From NCBI GenBank assembly GCA_026134025.1, contig JAOQII010000006.1:1-60738 (forward strand): a stretch of DNA of 60,738 nucleotides. The letters run 5' to 3'. The notes below the pieces were generated by a model that made no database searches, had not been told where the DNA came from, and saw only the letters and a list, made by a program, of their open reading frames with translations. The position numbers were made by a program, and so were the translations under genes. Positions 37,886 through 47,484 of the stretch are shown here, piece by piece. Every line of letters begins with the position of its first letter. Within the stretch, counting starts at the first letter, position 1. The DNA is from Candidatus Syntropharchaeum sp. Its GTDB lineage: Archaea; Halobacteriota; Syntropharchaeia; Syntropharchaeales; Syntropharchaeaceae.

Positions 37886-38893
37886 ATGGCAGAAGATTTA
37901 TCCCTCGATCTTGAAAAGTTGTGCCTATCTTGCATGGATAACCCCAGCGATCCTGTATCTTTCCAGCGGTTTCAGAATGAGTGCAGAAGAATCGGTAACC
38001 GCATGATATCCGCATCATCATATCTCGTTCCGAGAGAGACACGAATGGTCTATAACACCTTTCAAGGGTCAGGAACGATCGCCTATGGCAGGACGATTAT
38101 TGAATTTGCCTCTCGCGGTAGGAGTATGGATAATGTTATTGCCAGATCAAAGATCACGATCGCAAGGAAGATCTCCTGGATGGTGCTTCTCGATACCTCG
38201 AACTCGATGACTGGATGGTGGAGAAACAGGCGATTCAATCGCGACGTGGATGAGGAAACAAGCCCGCAGATCGCAGCAAAGATCGCAACACTTGCTTTTC
38301 TGCAGGGGCTGGATCGCAAACTCGATGTCGAGGTGATATTATTTGCCAATAAAGCTGTGGGACCATTCGAGCGGCGAGAGCGGATCTACAGGGATATTAT
38401 CACATCGAACGGGATGGGGGGAAGCAGGATGGATTTAGCGCTTGAGAAGATTATAAGGAGGCGCTGGACGAAGCGTGAAGGGACCAGGGCACTCATTGTG
38501 ATAACAGATGGCGTAGTTGAGAGTGGGCTGAAGGCGCCAGGGCTTCCCTACCTCTCTGAGACCGAGATCCAGGGTGGCGCTAACAGGGATCAACAGATCA
38601 GAGCTGACTCGCTCGTTCAGGAACGCACCCTCAGGCACTTCAGACAGATCGTAAGAGATGGTGTCAGCGTACTCTATGTCCCAATTTTCGTGGATGAGAA
38701 CCTTGCATCATGGCGAAGCGGGACGTATTCTGCAAGAGAATTTGTTAAGGAGCTTGAGGTGATGGGGGTAGAAGTATCACCCGTTTATAACACAGCCTCA
38801 ATGGTTGAGGTTCTATTTGCGGGCTTGAACAGGCTTGCAAGCCGTAGTGGATATCAAACGAATCGAAGGGCGAATCTAAAAGCTTATTTTTAG
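37886..38893 (+). CDS. VWA-domain protein (CoxE-like), MoxR partner
   Basis: The ATG at 37886 follows the MoxR stop; an earlier start at 37847 lies inside moxR. The 335-residue protein has a VWA domain with the metal-ion site LLDTSNSMTG (D-x-S-x-S) and the later VITDGVVESG. It lacks a signal peptide, so it is cytoplasmic and would use metal-dependent binding to present a client to the MoxR ATPase. Stop is TAG. Confidence 0.85.
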   Translation: MAEDLSLDLEKLCLSCMDNPSDPVSFQRFQNECRRIGNRMISASSYLVPRETRMVYNTFQGSGTIAYGRTIIEFASRGRSMDNVIARSKITIARKISWMVLLDTSNSMTGWWRNRRFNRDVDEETSPQIAAKIATLAFLQGLDRKLDVEVILFANKAVGPFERRERIYRDIITSNGMGGSRMDLALEKIIRRRWTKREGTRALIVITDGVVESGLKAPGLPYLSETEIQGGANRDQQIRADSLVQERTLRHFRQIVRDGVSVLYVPIFVDENLASWRSGTYSAREFVKELEVMGVEVSPVYNTASMVEVLFAGLNRLASRSGYQTNRRANLKAYF

Positions 38894-38913
38894 TTAGCGA
38901 TAACCATACGAAA

Positions 38914-38927
38914 CTTTATATATAAAG
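38914..38927 (+). promoter_or_regulatory. Palindromic TATA element before 38963
   Basis: CTTTATATATAAAG is a perfect 14-bp palindrome in the AT-rich gap 38894-38962. It is a good archaeal TATA box for the following membrane protein gene. Confidence 0.55.
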
Positions 38928-38962
38928 AATTTAAAAAAGAGATTAAAGAGTGCTGGAGCTAA

Positions 38963-39661
38963 ATGATGAGGGGAATCGTTCGATATCCAGATTTGAGGAT
39001 GATGCTGTTCTTTGTATTCCTTCTTGTTCCAATATTCCTGCTCGCATATCGTATAGAACCGTCAGCATATGAATTTAGCTTAGCTCCACTCACTTTCGTT
39101 GCAATCTCACTGCTATTCCTGCTTTTAAGCATAATTGAGATCCCGATCATCAGTAAAAAAATGAAAAAACCCAGGTATACAGATAGCGAGATTCAGACAC
39201 GTGAGAGGCTTTACTCGGTCTCGAGAGAAGAGATCGAGGGGGATGAGGGGGGGCTTTATGACGCTGTGATCACACTCAATCTCGGTGGGTTCATCCTGCC
39301 GCTAATATTCGCACTCTACATCGCCATAATCTCAGAGCTCGCAATCGAGGAACTTGTCATAATCACGATCATCATGATCACTGCTACAAACCTCCTTACC
39401 ATAATTGAGCCAGGCGTTGGGATTATAACACCATCTCCTACAGGACTACTCGCACTCCCGCTCGCTATGATCGTTACACCATCAGATGTTACAACCGGCA
39501 TGCTCGTATCAGGGATCATCGGGATTGAACTCGGGCTTTTAACAAAGATCTTCGCGATAGATATCGAGGTTGGAAGTCCGATATTCAGTATAGGTGGTAA
39601 GGGAAACTTCGAATCGATATTTCTGGTAGTTATGCTCGGTCTACTCTTTTCGCTGGTATAG
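38963..39661 (+). CDS. Archaeal multi-pass membrane protein (DUF1614-like)
   Basis: The 232-residue protein has two N-terminal membrane helices, a charged loop (KKMKKPRYTDSEIQTRERLY) and about five further helices containing GGFILPLIFALYIAI, PSPTGLLALPLAMIVTPSDV and GIIGIELGLLTKIF. This resembles the DUF1614 family of predicted archaeal membrane proteins of unknown function. It appears to be a single gene. Stop is TAG. Confidence 0.65.
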   Translation: MMRGIVRYPDLRMMLFFVFLLVPIFLLAYRIEPSAYEFSLAPLTFVAISLLFLLLSIIEIPIISKKMKKPRYTDSEIQTRERLYSVSREEIEGDEGGLYDAVITLNLGGFILPLIFALYIAIISELAIEELVIITIIMITATNLLTIIEPGVGIITPSPTGLLALPLAMIVTPSDVTTGMLVSGIIGIELGLLTKIFAIDIEVGSPIFSIGGKGNFESIFLVVMLGLLFSLV

Positions 39662-39701
39662 AAGGGAAAAGATAAACAGTTTTAATAACTTCAAATTTGG
39701 T

Positions 39702-40568
39702 ATGATTATGCAAGAGAAAGCTGAGATTGGGATCATCGGTGGAAGCGGCCTCTATGATCAGTCGATATTCGAGAATGTGCATGAGATCGAGGTTGATACG
39801 CCTTTTGGTAAGCCATCTGATAAGATCGTGCTCGGAGCGTTTGAGGGAAGGGGCGTGGCATTTCTTGCAAGGCATGGGCAGGGGCACAGGATCGCACCAG
39901 GCGAGATTCCTGCACGTGCAAACATCTATGCGATGAAGTCACTCGGTGTCACACACATCATCTCGCCTTCGGCTGTCGGAAGCCTCAAAGAGGAGCTAAG
40001 ACCGTTGGATGTCGTAATTCCGGATCAGATCTTTGATAGAACCAGGACAAGAGCTTCGACATTCTTTGAAGGAGGGATTGTTTGCCACATAGGATTCAAA
40101 GATCCCTTCTGTGAGGCTTTATCAAACCTGCTTTTAGAGATCGCATCAGGTATGAAAAAGCGGACTCACAGGGGGACTTACGTCTGCATGGAAGGCCCGC
40201 AGTTCTCAACCAAGGCTGAGTCGCTCTTCTATCGGTCTTGTGGTTTTGATATCATCGGGATGACCGCACTCCCTGAGGCGAAACTTGCAAGGGAGGCTGA
40301 GATCTGCTACGCAACGATTGCGACCGTTACAGACTACGACGTCTGGCATGAAGCTGAGGAGGATGTCACGATCGAGACCGTGATCAAGAACGTGATCAAG
40401 AATGAGGAGACGGTTAAGGAGATCCTGAAGGAAGCAATTCCAAGAATACCACTCGATGAGGACTGTGAATGTCGTCATGCCCTGGATAACGCGATCGTGA
40501 CAGCACGTGATGCGATACCAGATGAGATCCGCTCAAAACTCGATCTTCTTCTTCGTGGAAGGGTGTAG
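39702..40568 (+). CDS. mtnP: S-methyl-5'-thioadenosine phosphorylase
   Basis: MTA phosphorylase recycles methylthioadenosine into adenine and methylthioribose 1-phosphate. The 288 residues start with IGIIGGSGLYD and contain LARHGQGHRIAPGEIPARAN (phosphate binding), SAVGSL, PDQIFDRTRTRASTFFEGG, MEGPQFSTKAES and IGMTALPEAKLAREAEICYA. A closely related methylthioinosine activity cannot be excluded. Met3 is an alternative start. The aminotransferase follows by 11 bases. Confidence 0.9.
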   Translation: MIMQEKAEIGIIGGSGLYDQSIFENVHEIEVDTPFGKPSDKIVLGAFEGRGVAFLARHGQGHRIAPGEIPARANIYAMKSLGVTHIISPSAVGSLKEELRPLDVVIPDQIFDRTRTRASTFFEGGIVCHIGFKDPFCEALSNLLLEIASGMKKRTHRGTYVCMEGPQFSTKAESLFYRSCGFDIIGMTALPEAKLAREAEICYATIATVTDYDVWHEAEEDVTIETVIKNVIKNEETVKEILKEAIPRIPLDEDCECRHALDNAIVTARDAIPDEIRSKLDLLLRGRV

Positions 40569-40579
40569 GAGTTCTTGAT

Positions 40580-41686
40580 ATGGTGAAGTTTGCAGATAGG
40601 CTCGCAGAAATTGACCTTTCAGGGATAAGAAAGCTATTTGAGGCTGCAGGATCTGATGCGATAAACTTAGGACTTGGACAGCCCGACTTTGACACACCCT
40701 CTCACATCAAAGAGGCTGCAAAACGTGCGATCGATGCAGGATTTACAGGCTACACGCATGGGAAGGGTATATTTGAGCTTAGAGAAGCTATAAAAAGGCG
40801 TTTTTCGGAGAAGAACGGATTTGAGGTGGGAATCGAGGATATAATCGTAACATCTGGTGCGAGTGAGGCACTTCACATCGCGCTTGAGGCACTCATCGAT
40901 GAGGGTGATGGCGTTATCATCCCTGACCCAGGTTTTGTATCCTACTTCACGCTCACAAGAATTGCTGGCGGCATCCCGAAGCATTTGAAGCACGATGAAA
41001 ACTTCCGTCTTAATCCTGATACACTCCTTGAGAGGATAGAACCCCAGGATCGTGTACTGATACTCAATTCGCCGTCCAACCCAACTGGAAAGGTTCAGAG
41101 CCGTAAGGATATAAAGGCTTACACCGAGATCGCCAAAGACCATGGGCTTGTGATAATCTCTGACGAGGTATATGAGGAGTTAATCTATGAAGGGGAGCAT
41201 GTAAGCCCTGCAAGCTTTTATGAAGATGTTGTAACGATCAACGCGGTCTCAAAGACCTATGCGATGACAGGATGGAGGTTAGGGTATCTGGGAGCACCTG
41301 CCAATTATGTTGAAGAGATGTTGAAGGTTCATCAGTATGTCCAGGCATGTGCAAGTTCAATCTCGCAATTTGCAGCACTTGAAGCGCTTACCGCGGATCA
41401 AAGATGCGTGCACACGATGCGTGATGAGTTCAGGGCACGAAGAGATCTTTTGATCAAGGGGCTGGCTAAGCTCGGTTTCAAGTTCCCGATCCCTGAAGGT
41501 GCGTTCTATGTATTCATCGAGGTCGATGATGAAGAAGGGTTTGTGAGAAAGCTTCTTGAGAACGGGGTTGTGACAACGCCTGGATCATCGTTTGGTGCGT
41601 ATGGGAAGGGTTATGTAAGGTTATCGTATGCAGCATCAAGGTCTGATATAAAGCGAGCGCTTGCGATCATCGAGCGGGTTGTGTGA
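40580..41686 (+). CDS. Pyridoxal-phosphate aminotransferase, class I/II (aspartate aminotransferase type)
   Basis: The 368-residue protein belongs to aminotransferase fold type I: INLGLGQPDFDTP, GYTHGKGIFELREAI, NSPSNPTGKV, ISDEVYEELIY and the PLP lysine in NAVSKTYAMTGWRLGYLG near residue 226. Substrate preference is not readable; archaeal members of this group often act on aspartate or aromatic amino acids. Gene order with the MTA phosphorylase could link it to methionine salvage, but that is inference. Confidence 0.9.
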   Translation: MVKFADRLAEIDLSGIRKLFEAAGSDAINLGLGQPDFDTPSHIKEAAKRAIDAGFTGYTHGKGIFELREAIKRRFSEKNGFEVGIEDIIVTSGASEALHIALEALIDEGDGVIIPDPGFVSYFTLTRIAGGIPKHLKHDENFRLNPDTLLERIEPQDRVLILNSPSNPTGKVQSRKDIKAYTEIAKDHGLVIISDEVYEELIYEGEHVSPASFYEDVVTINAVSKTYAMTGWRLGYLGAPANYVEEMLKVHQYVQACASSISQFAALEALTADQRCVHTMRDEFRARRDLLIKGLAKLGFKFPIPEGAFYVFIEVDDEEGFVRKLLENGVVTTPGSSFGAYGKGYVRLSYAASRSDIKRALAIIERVV

Positions 41687-41914
41687 AGGTATTTTTATCA
41701 AGCGTATGCTTCGTATCAGATTTTTTTGGCCTTTGTACTCGCTACGAGTGCGGGATAGAGAATCGAAAAAACGTGGAAGAGATCAACCTATCATGGTAAA
41801 CTCAATAAAGTGAGCGTGAGGTAATTTCAGATGATCTATTCCCTGAAGTGATGGGAGTTAGGGTTTAAAATTTACCAACTTTTATATATGGCGGATGCTA
41901 TTTAGTGTGATGCC
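41687..41914. promoter_or_regulatory. Intergenic region with TATA box before 41915
   Basis: No gene was seen in this 228-base gap. TTTATATATG at 41881-41890 lies 25 bases before the start of the S-layer-like gene, a spacing that suggests a leaderless or nearly leaderless transcript. Confidence 0.5.
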
Positions 41915-43132
41915 ATGAAATTTATATTCATCATCTCGTTAGCGATCTTAATCCTGACCGCAACTCAACCCGTACTTGCAGGAACAAATGCCAATATCGT
42001 AATATCTGATATAACGCCAACAAATTTAGCTCCTGGCGAGACGAGGGAGATCACACTCACCGTAAAGAACGATGGGAGTCGGGATGCGAGGCACATCACC
42101 TTGAACTTTCAGAGCAGTGATTATATTTCTGTAATCGGAACCTCAACAATATATATCAATTCGATCAACGCGTGGTCTGGTACCAGCATCAGGATCATGG
42201 TCAGGGTGGAAGATGGGATTGATCCAGGGGCGTATTCTATCCCGATAACTGCAAGCTTCGATGAGTATTACTACACAGCCACAACAGGTTATGTGACCTC
42301 TGCGATGACTCCAACAACGCTTACAATAGTCTTTGATGTTGAGGGTGAGATATTGCTCGATGTTGCAGATATCTCAACAAGCCCGCTTGAGCTTCGAGAG
42401 GATAGTGAAAATAATAATATAACCGTTTTGGTGGAGAATGCTGGAAGCAAGGATGCGAGATCGGTCACCGTAACGATCGACCCGGCATCGCCATTTCTTG
42501 AAGCTTACTCAGGATCGAGAACAGACTTTACCGAGCTGATTGCATCTCGTTCAAGTCACAGCTTCTCATTTGCGCTTGACGTTGTGGATGGAGCAGCAGC
42601 AGGCGTATACTCAATCCCACTCACGATAGATTACATCGATGATGAGTACAACCCCTTCAGGATAAATACCACGATCAACCTCAGGATAAGCCCGCAGGCA
42701 GACTTTAAGGTAGGGACACCCACAACCTCGCCTCCTGTGATTACAAAGGGCACAACCTTCAGGATGAACCTACCGATCGAAAACACTGGCAACAAAGATG
42801 CAGAATCAGTGAAAGCGATCTTAAAGACCAAATCTTACTTCACAGGCGCAAAGACCGACTACCTTGGTGATATAGCCGTTGGTGAAGTGAAGATCGCAAC
42901 CTTTGAGCTTGAGGCAGACCGTGACACGATTCCTGATAATTATGAGACTGACATAAAGATCATCTGGACAGACGGTGACGATCGGATTGAGATGACAAAG
43001 TCGTTTGCGCTTGTGGTTGCATCAGGAGAAGACGTTACGGAAACATCCGGTCTTTCTTTGCTCATCATAGCAGCAGCTATTATCATCGCACTCGGTGCGG
43101 TTCTCTTTGCATTATCAAGGAAGAAAAAATGA
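41915..43132 (+). CDS. Secreted S-layer-like protein (COG1361 type), membrane anchored
   Basis: A signal peptide (about 1-22, IISLAILILTATQPVLAG) is followed by three Ig/CARDB-like repeats (about 25-145, 150-260, 265-370), each with a TPTNLAPGETREITLTVKND-like strand pattern and 'N.G..DA' turn. A C-terminal membrane helix (about 378-400) and KKK end anchor it. The C-terminus is not of PGF-CTERM type. It is followed 11 bases later by an RND exporter, a pairing seen in methanogens, so it may be that pump's extracytoplasmic partner. Confidence 0.8.
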   Translation: MKFIFIISLAILILTATQPVLAGTNANIVISDITPTNLAPGETREITLTVKNDGSRDARHITLNFQSSDYISVIGTSTIYINSINAWSGTSIRIMVRVEDGIDPGAYSIPITASFDEYYYTATTGYVTSAMTPTTLTIVFDVEGEILLDVADISTSPLELREDSENNNITVLVENAGSKDARSVTVTIDPASPFLEAYSGSRTDFTELIASRSSHSFSFALDVVDGAAAGVYSIPLTIDYIDDEYNPFRINTTINLRISPQADFKVGTPTTSPPVITKGTTFRMNLPIENTGNKDAESVKAILKTKSYFTGAKTDYLGDIAVGEVKIATFELEADRDTIPDNYETDIKIIWTDGDDRIEMTKSFALVVASGEDVTETSGLSLLIIAAAIIIALGAVLFALSRKKK

Positions 43133-43143
43133 GCGAGTTTTAG

Positions 43144-45354
43144 ATGATTCAGAGTGCACTCGACCACTGGGCTGATATATCGAAGCGATACTACGCTGTG
43201 ATCATCATAGCAGCACTCATCACAGCAGCCATCTCATACGTGGGCGCGAGTGAGGCTGAGATCGATACCGACTATTACGGCTTCTTCTATCCAGAGACAA
43301 GATACATGGAAGAGATCAGATACATACAGTCGGAGTTTCCAGGGACTGCAACGATACTGATACTGATCGAGGTGGATCGGATAAATGCCAGGACGGTGCT
43401 TGAGGAGGACATGCTCACGATGACCCGGGATCTCGTCGAGGCGGTCTCTGGTATCGAGGGTGTCCAGGAGGTTAAGAGCGTTCTCGATCTTGGAAGTTCA
43501 AAGGAAGAGATCCTATCGAGTCCACTTGAGTATCGAGGTCTGTACATCGATAAAGAACTCAAATACTCGCTTGTTACAGTAGAACTTGATGCGAAGGAGG
43601 TACCAGAAGACGCTGTGCTTGTTGAGACATTCCAGAAAACGGTCGATAAGGTGGATAAGGTTGGAGGGTCTGATGTTACGATAACAGGACTTCTGACATG
43701 GGGTTACGCATGGGACAAATCGATAAGATATGGACTCAGAAGTTCGCTCATGGTTGGTTTTGCAGCGATCTTTTTTGTCCTGTTACTTATATTCAAACGG
43801 ATCACAACACCATTTGTAATTTTAATTCCGGTCTCAATCGCGGTTCTTGCAAGCTTCGGATTGATGCATACAATCAGGATTCCACTGAACTTCCTGACAG
43901 CAATGTTTGGAACGGTCACGCTGGGACTCGGCGTTGATTATGGAATACATCTCATACACCGCTATCATGAAGAGGTTGCTAAGGGTAACGATCGGGCGCT
44001 GAACAAAGCGTGCATGATGATCGGGCGAAACACACTCGTGACAGGGCTTACAACGATGGCAGCATTCTCCTCGATGGCGATGTCACCGATCAGGATGGTT
44101 GTTGAGTACGGAATTATGTCTTTTATCGCAATCTCATTCTCTGCACTTGCGATATTTCTCTTTATGCCGTCACTCCTGCTTCTTGAAGAACACATTGGTG
44201 TAAAACAGATGAATATCTCCAACTTTTCAAATATGCTTGGAGTGGAGCGCATTATCCCAAAGACAATGGAAAAAATCTCTGATTTCTCGATAAAACGAAC
44301 CATGGGTGCTGTCATCATCATTGGAATAACACTCATCCCGATCGCAATGGGGATTAGCGCGCTTACAAGTGAGAGTGATCAGGATATGTGGATGCCCGAG
44401 GATGATCCCACGATGGTTGCATGGCGGATCGTGGATGATGAGTTCACAGATTATGAGTATTCAACGATCCTCGTCAGAGCAGATGACATCAGAACGCCTG
44501 AGATTCTGCACGCGATGGTAGAGATCGAGGAGAGTGTGGAAGAGGTCCCAGGTGTTGTTGAGGTCATGGGGATCAACAACGTCATCGGTGTAATACCGGA
44601 TTCCAAACCTGAGCTTGAAGATCTGATTGCATCAGTACCAGCAGAAACCAGGGAGAAGTTTGTCAATCACGACTATACAGCATCGCTCCTCATCATAAAG
44701 ACCGATACCGAGATCGATGAAGATCTTGTCCGGCAGATTGATGATGCAATACTCTATGTTGAGACACCGGCTGATGCGACATTTGAGCATGCAAGCTTTT
44801 CAACATTATTTGCCCAGATGGAAAGTATGATGGAAGAGACAAGGGGTAAAACAACCATGATAAGCATTATCGCCGTCCTTGCGATCCTTTTTACATTCTT
44901 CAGAAGTCTGTTCAGGATATTACTTGCATTCTCACCTGTGCTTTTTGCGATAATCTATACCATCGGGATAATGGGACTTATGGGAATTCCATACACCCCT
45001 TTAACCGTCATAATCGCAACGATCCTTGTCGGGCTCGGTACAGACTATGCCGTGCATTTTATCGCCAGATTAAGAGAAGAGCGGGAGAAGGGGTCTGATG
45101 TGCGGGAGGCACTGCACATAACAACGCTCAATGTGGGCGAGGCGGTCGTGATATCAACCTGCACCACGATGTTCGGATTCCTATCGCTCATAACCGTTGA
45201 TCTCATTCCAGTACAGCAGTTTGGTATAATCGCAGCCATTGGACTCATCTATGCTGCATTCTTCACACCTGTACTCGTCTCGATCGGATCTATCGCGCAG
45301 GATAGGATCTTATCCGGTCTAAAATCCATAAAAAGTTTATTACGGCATTCGTAA
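43144..45354 (+). CDS. RND-superfamily exporter (HAE3/MMPL-like)
   Basis: The 736-residue transporter has the duplicated 1+5 helix layout of RND proteins. Each half carries the helix-4 signature: GLGVDYGIHLIHRYHEE and GLGTDYAVHFIARLREE. Large extracytoplasmic loops follow helices 1 and 7. Archaeal members are thought to move lipids or hydrophobic compounds, but the substrate is unknown. It is paired with the S-layer-like protein before it. Confidence 0.9.
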   Translation: MIQSALDHWADISKRYYAVIIIAALITAAISYVGASEAEIDTDYYGFFYPETRYMEEIRYIQSEFPGTATILILIEVDRINARTVLEEDMLTMTRDLVEAVSGIEGVQEVKSVLDLGSSKEEILSSPLEYRGLYIDKELKYSLVTVELDAKEVPEDAVLVETFQKTVDKVDKVGGSDVTITGLLTWGYAWDKSIRYGLRSSLMVGFAAIFFVLLLIFKRITTPFVILIPVSIAVLASFGLMHTIRIPLNFLTAMFGTVTLGLGVDYGIHLIHRYHEEVAKGNDRALNKACMMIGRNTLVTGLTTMAAFSSMAMSPIRMVVEYGIMSFIAISFSALAIFLFMPSLLLLEEHIGVKQMNISNFSNMLGVERIIPKTMEKISDFSIKRTMGAVIIIGITLIPIAMGISALTSESDQDMWMPEDDPTMVAWRIVDDEFTDYEYSTILVRADDIRTPEILHAMVEIEESVEEVPGVVEVMGINNVIGVIPDSKPELEDLIASVPAETREKFVNHDYTASLLIIKTDTEIDEDLVRQIDDAILYVETPADATFEHASFSTLFAQMESMMEETRGKTTMISIIAVLAILFTFFRSLFRILLAFSPVLFAIIYTIGIMGLMGIPYTPLTVIIATILVGLGTDYAVHFIARLREEREKGSDVREALHITTLNVGEAVVISTCTTMFGFLSLITVDLIPVQQFGIIAAIGLIYAAFFTPVLVSIGSIAQDRILSGLKSIKSLLRHS

Positions 45355-45399
45355 CAGAGAATTAAAATGGTCTGTGATCGTTTCTCCATGCAATTATAA

Positions 45400-46413
45400 C
45401 TAACTTACAATCTCCTCCCCAATTATATAATCGATCACATACTCTGACAGGTCTGTGGAATACTCTCCGATCCTGCGAATACTCTCAACGATGCTGTTTA
45501 GAGGTAGTGCAATCCTGCTCTGCTTCTCCAGTATCTGATCTGTAACCTTCTCACATTCTTCGATCAGATCTTTTTCTCTCTCGATGACATCATTTGAAGC
45601 CTCGATCTTTTTATCAGAGAACGCATCAACGCTCGCTGTAAGTATATCAATTGCATGATCGCTCGCATCAACGATCCCCAATAAAATTCCCTGATTGATC
45701 TTTTCATCGCCGAGATCTATTACGTTTTTCGCCATCCTGCACGTATGATCTGCTATACGCTCGAAGAGCTTACCTATCTTCGTGTAGTGCGAAGCGCTCC
45801 AGAGCGTTGTTTTCATCTTCTCTGCAACTTTGATATCCTGTGATATAAGGTTTGCCTGTCTCATAACAAGCCAGTGTAGCCTGTCGATCTCATTATCGTT
45901 CTTGATCACATCTTCTGCGAGTGATAGATTTCTATCAACAAAAGCGCTTATCACATCCATGTACATGCTTTTTACGATGATAAACATCCGCTGGATCGTT
46001 CTCTCAAATGGCATCTCTGATGGATTTAAAAGATCCTTCGTTATTATCGTGCTTGCCGTCTCCTCTATCACCTCAGGGCCTATCGTTATCTGGCAGAACC
46101 CTTTCACTGCTCTTCGCAGGGAGGCAGGCATATCGTCCTGTGATACAACCTTGATCATCTTGTAACCTGCTATGTAAGCTCCGATGAGTGAACGGAAGAG
46201 AAGATCTGGCTCGTATGTTGCATCGATCATGAATAGTTTGAGCTTCTGGCCTTCATCCTCGATGATGGATGGGGTTATAATAAGCGTCCCGTCCTGTTTT
46301 GTTATAATACCGAGTGGATCGTTCTTCTTTATGTTAAGTGAATCGATCCACGTCTTTGGGAGTGAAATAATATAGGATGACCCACCTGTAACCTGTACCT
46401 TTCTGATCTCCAT
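45400..46413 (-). CDS. AbrB-PhoU fusion, probable phosphate regulator
   Basis: Residues 1-50 form a SpoVT/AbrB-type DNA-binding domain (RKVQVTGGSSYIISLPKTWI). Residues about 120-335 are two PhoU three-helix bundles (KLFERIADHTCRMAKNVIDL and IRRIGEYSTDLSEYVID carry the metal-binding E-x-x-x-D pattern). Such archaeal fusions are believed to control phosphate uptake genes. The gene is divergent from pstS across a promoter with repeats of GACATA. Confidence 0.88.
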   Translation of the reverse strand: MEIRKVQVTGGSSYIISLPKTWIDSLNIKKNDPLGIITKQDGTLIITPSIIEDEGQKLKLFMIDATYEPDLLFRSLIGAYIAGYKMIKVVSQDDMPASLRRAVKGFCQITIGPEVIEETASTIITKDLLNPSEMPFERTIQRMFIIVKSMYMDVISAFVDRNLSLAEDVIKNDNEIDRLHWLVMRQANLISQDIKVAEKMKTTLWSASHYTKIGKLFERIADHTCRMAKNVIDLGDEKINQGILLGIVDASDHAIDILTASVDAFSDKKIEASNDVIEREKDLIEECEKVTDQILEKQSRIALPLNSIVESIRRIGEYSTDLSEYVIDYIIGEEIVS

Positions 46414-46507
46414 AACTATATAGACATATTGTGGTTATATATATAAGTATATTCTATGTCGATAAGACATATATCTCATAATTCTATTACTCCAAGTGGT
46501 GAGTATA
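46414..46507. promoter_or_regulatory. Divergent phoU/pstS promoter with inverted repeat
   Basis: TATGTC (46455-46460) and GACATA (46466-46471) form a perfect inverted repeat with a 5-base spacer; GACATA recurs at 46423-46428. AT-rich TATA-like DNA lies between. This may be a phosphate-responsive operator, perhaps bound by the AbrB domain of the divergent gene. The ribosome-binding GGTGAG at 46498-46503 supports the pstS start at 46508. Confidence 0.5.
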
Positions 46508-47431
46508 ATGAGAGATTTGTTGAATAATGTGATGAGAGTGCTTTCTGTGCTTCTGGTAGTCGTGGTATCGGCTGGCATGGCAGGTTGCATGGGAGATCGG
46601 AATACATCTTCCTCTGACGTGCTTGAAATCAAAGGTTCTGATACACTTGTACAGCTTGTTTCAGATATGGCAGAGGTGTATATGAATGAGCACCCCTATG
46701 CTGATATAAGCGTAACAGGCGGAGGGAGTGGTACAGGAATTGCAGCACTCATAAATGGAGAGGTAGATATTGCAGACTCCTCCAGGCAAATCAAAGAGGA
46801 GGAGATAAAAATGGCGTCTGTAAATGGTATTGAGCCTTGTGAGTTTATAATTGCAAGAGACGGACTATCAATCATCGTTAACCCCTCCAACCCAGTGGAA
46901 AAACTGACGCTTGAGGAGGTTGGTGCGATATATCGTGGGGAGATCACGAACTGGAAGGAGGTTGGCGGAGACGATCTCAAGATCACACTTTACGGGCGGC
47001 AGAGTACATCAGGAACCTACGTCTTTATGCGCGATCATGTTGTAAAGGCGGATTACTCCCCGAATATGCTCAACATGGAAGGTAACAAGGCGGTCGTTGA
47101 CGGTGTCAAGGTTGATCGTGGAGGAATTGGGTATGTCGGAATTGGGTACCTCACAGATGAGATTAAAACAATCGCTCTCGCGACGCGTGATGGAACTGGG
47201 TATGTCTCTCCGCTTGATGAGCAGGCTGTTGAAGATGGAACATACCCTCTGACCCGTCCGCTCTATCAGTACACAAACGGTATGCCAGAGGTGGATAGCA
47301 TCGCTTACAGCTTCCTGAAATTTGAACTGAGCGATGAGGGAGTGGAAATCGTCAGGAATGCGGGTTACTATCCACCGAATCCAGAAGATAGGATGAATAA
47401 TGATGAAAAATTTGAGCTGATAGAGCGGTAG
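46508..47431 (+). CDS. pstS: Phosphate-binding lipoprotein PstS
   Basis: PstS captures phosphate for the PstCAB transporter. A signal with a lipobox-like VSAGMAGC (Cys near residue 27) precedes the mature protein: EIKGSDTLVQL, SVTGGGSGTGIAALINGEVD, ADSSRQIKEEE, and GRQSTSGTYVFMRDHV. ATG 46508 is preferred over GTG 46496 because of the ribosome-binding site. pstC, pstA and pstB do not follow in the window; a glycan locus on the other strand does. Length 307 residues is usual. Confidence 0.92.
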   Translation: MRDLLNNVMRVLSVLLVVVVSAGMAGCMGDRNTSSSDVLEIKGSDTLVQLVSDMAEVYMNEHPYADISVTGGGSGTGIAALINGEVDIADSSRQIKEEEIKMASVNGIEPCEFIIARDGLSIIVNPSNPVEKLTLEEVGAIYRGEITNWKEVGGDDLKITLYGRQSTSGTYVFMRDHVVKADYSPNMLNMEGNKAVVDGVKVDRGGIGYVGIGYLTDEIKTIALATRDGTGYVSPLDEQAVEDGTYPLTRPLYQYTNGMPEVDSIAYSFLKFELSDEGVEIVRNAGYYPPNPEDRMNNDEKFELIER

Positions 47432-47484
47432 ATCTCTGTAAAATAAAGGTGGAGTTGATAATCCTTCAACCCTACCTGCCCTCT

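Noticed and set aside
42900-43132. S-layer-like protein as an archaeosortase substrate
   Set aside because: It ends in a plain membrane helix and KKK without a PGF-type motif before the helix.
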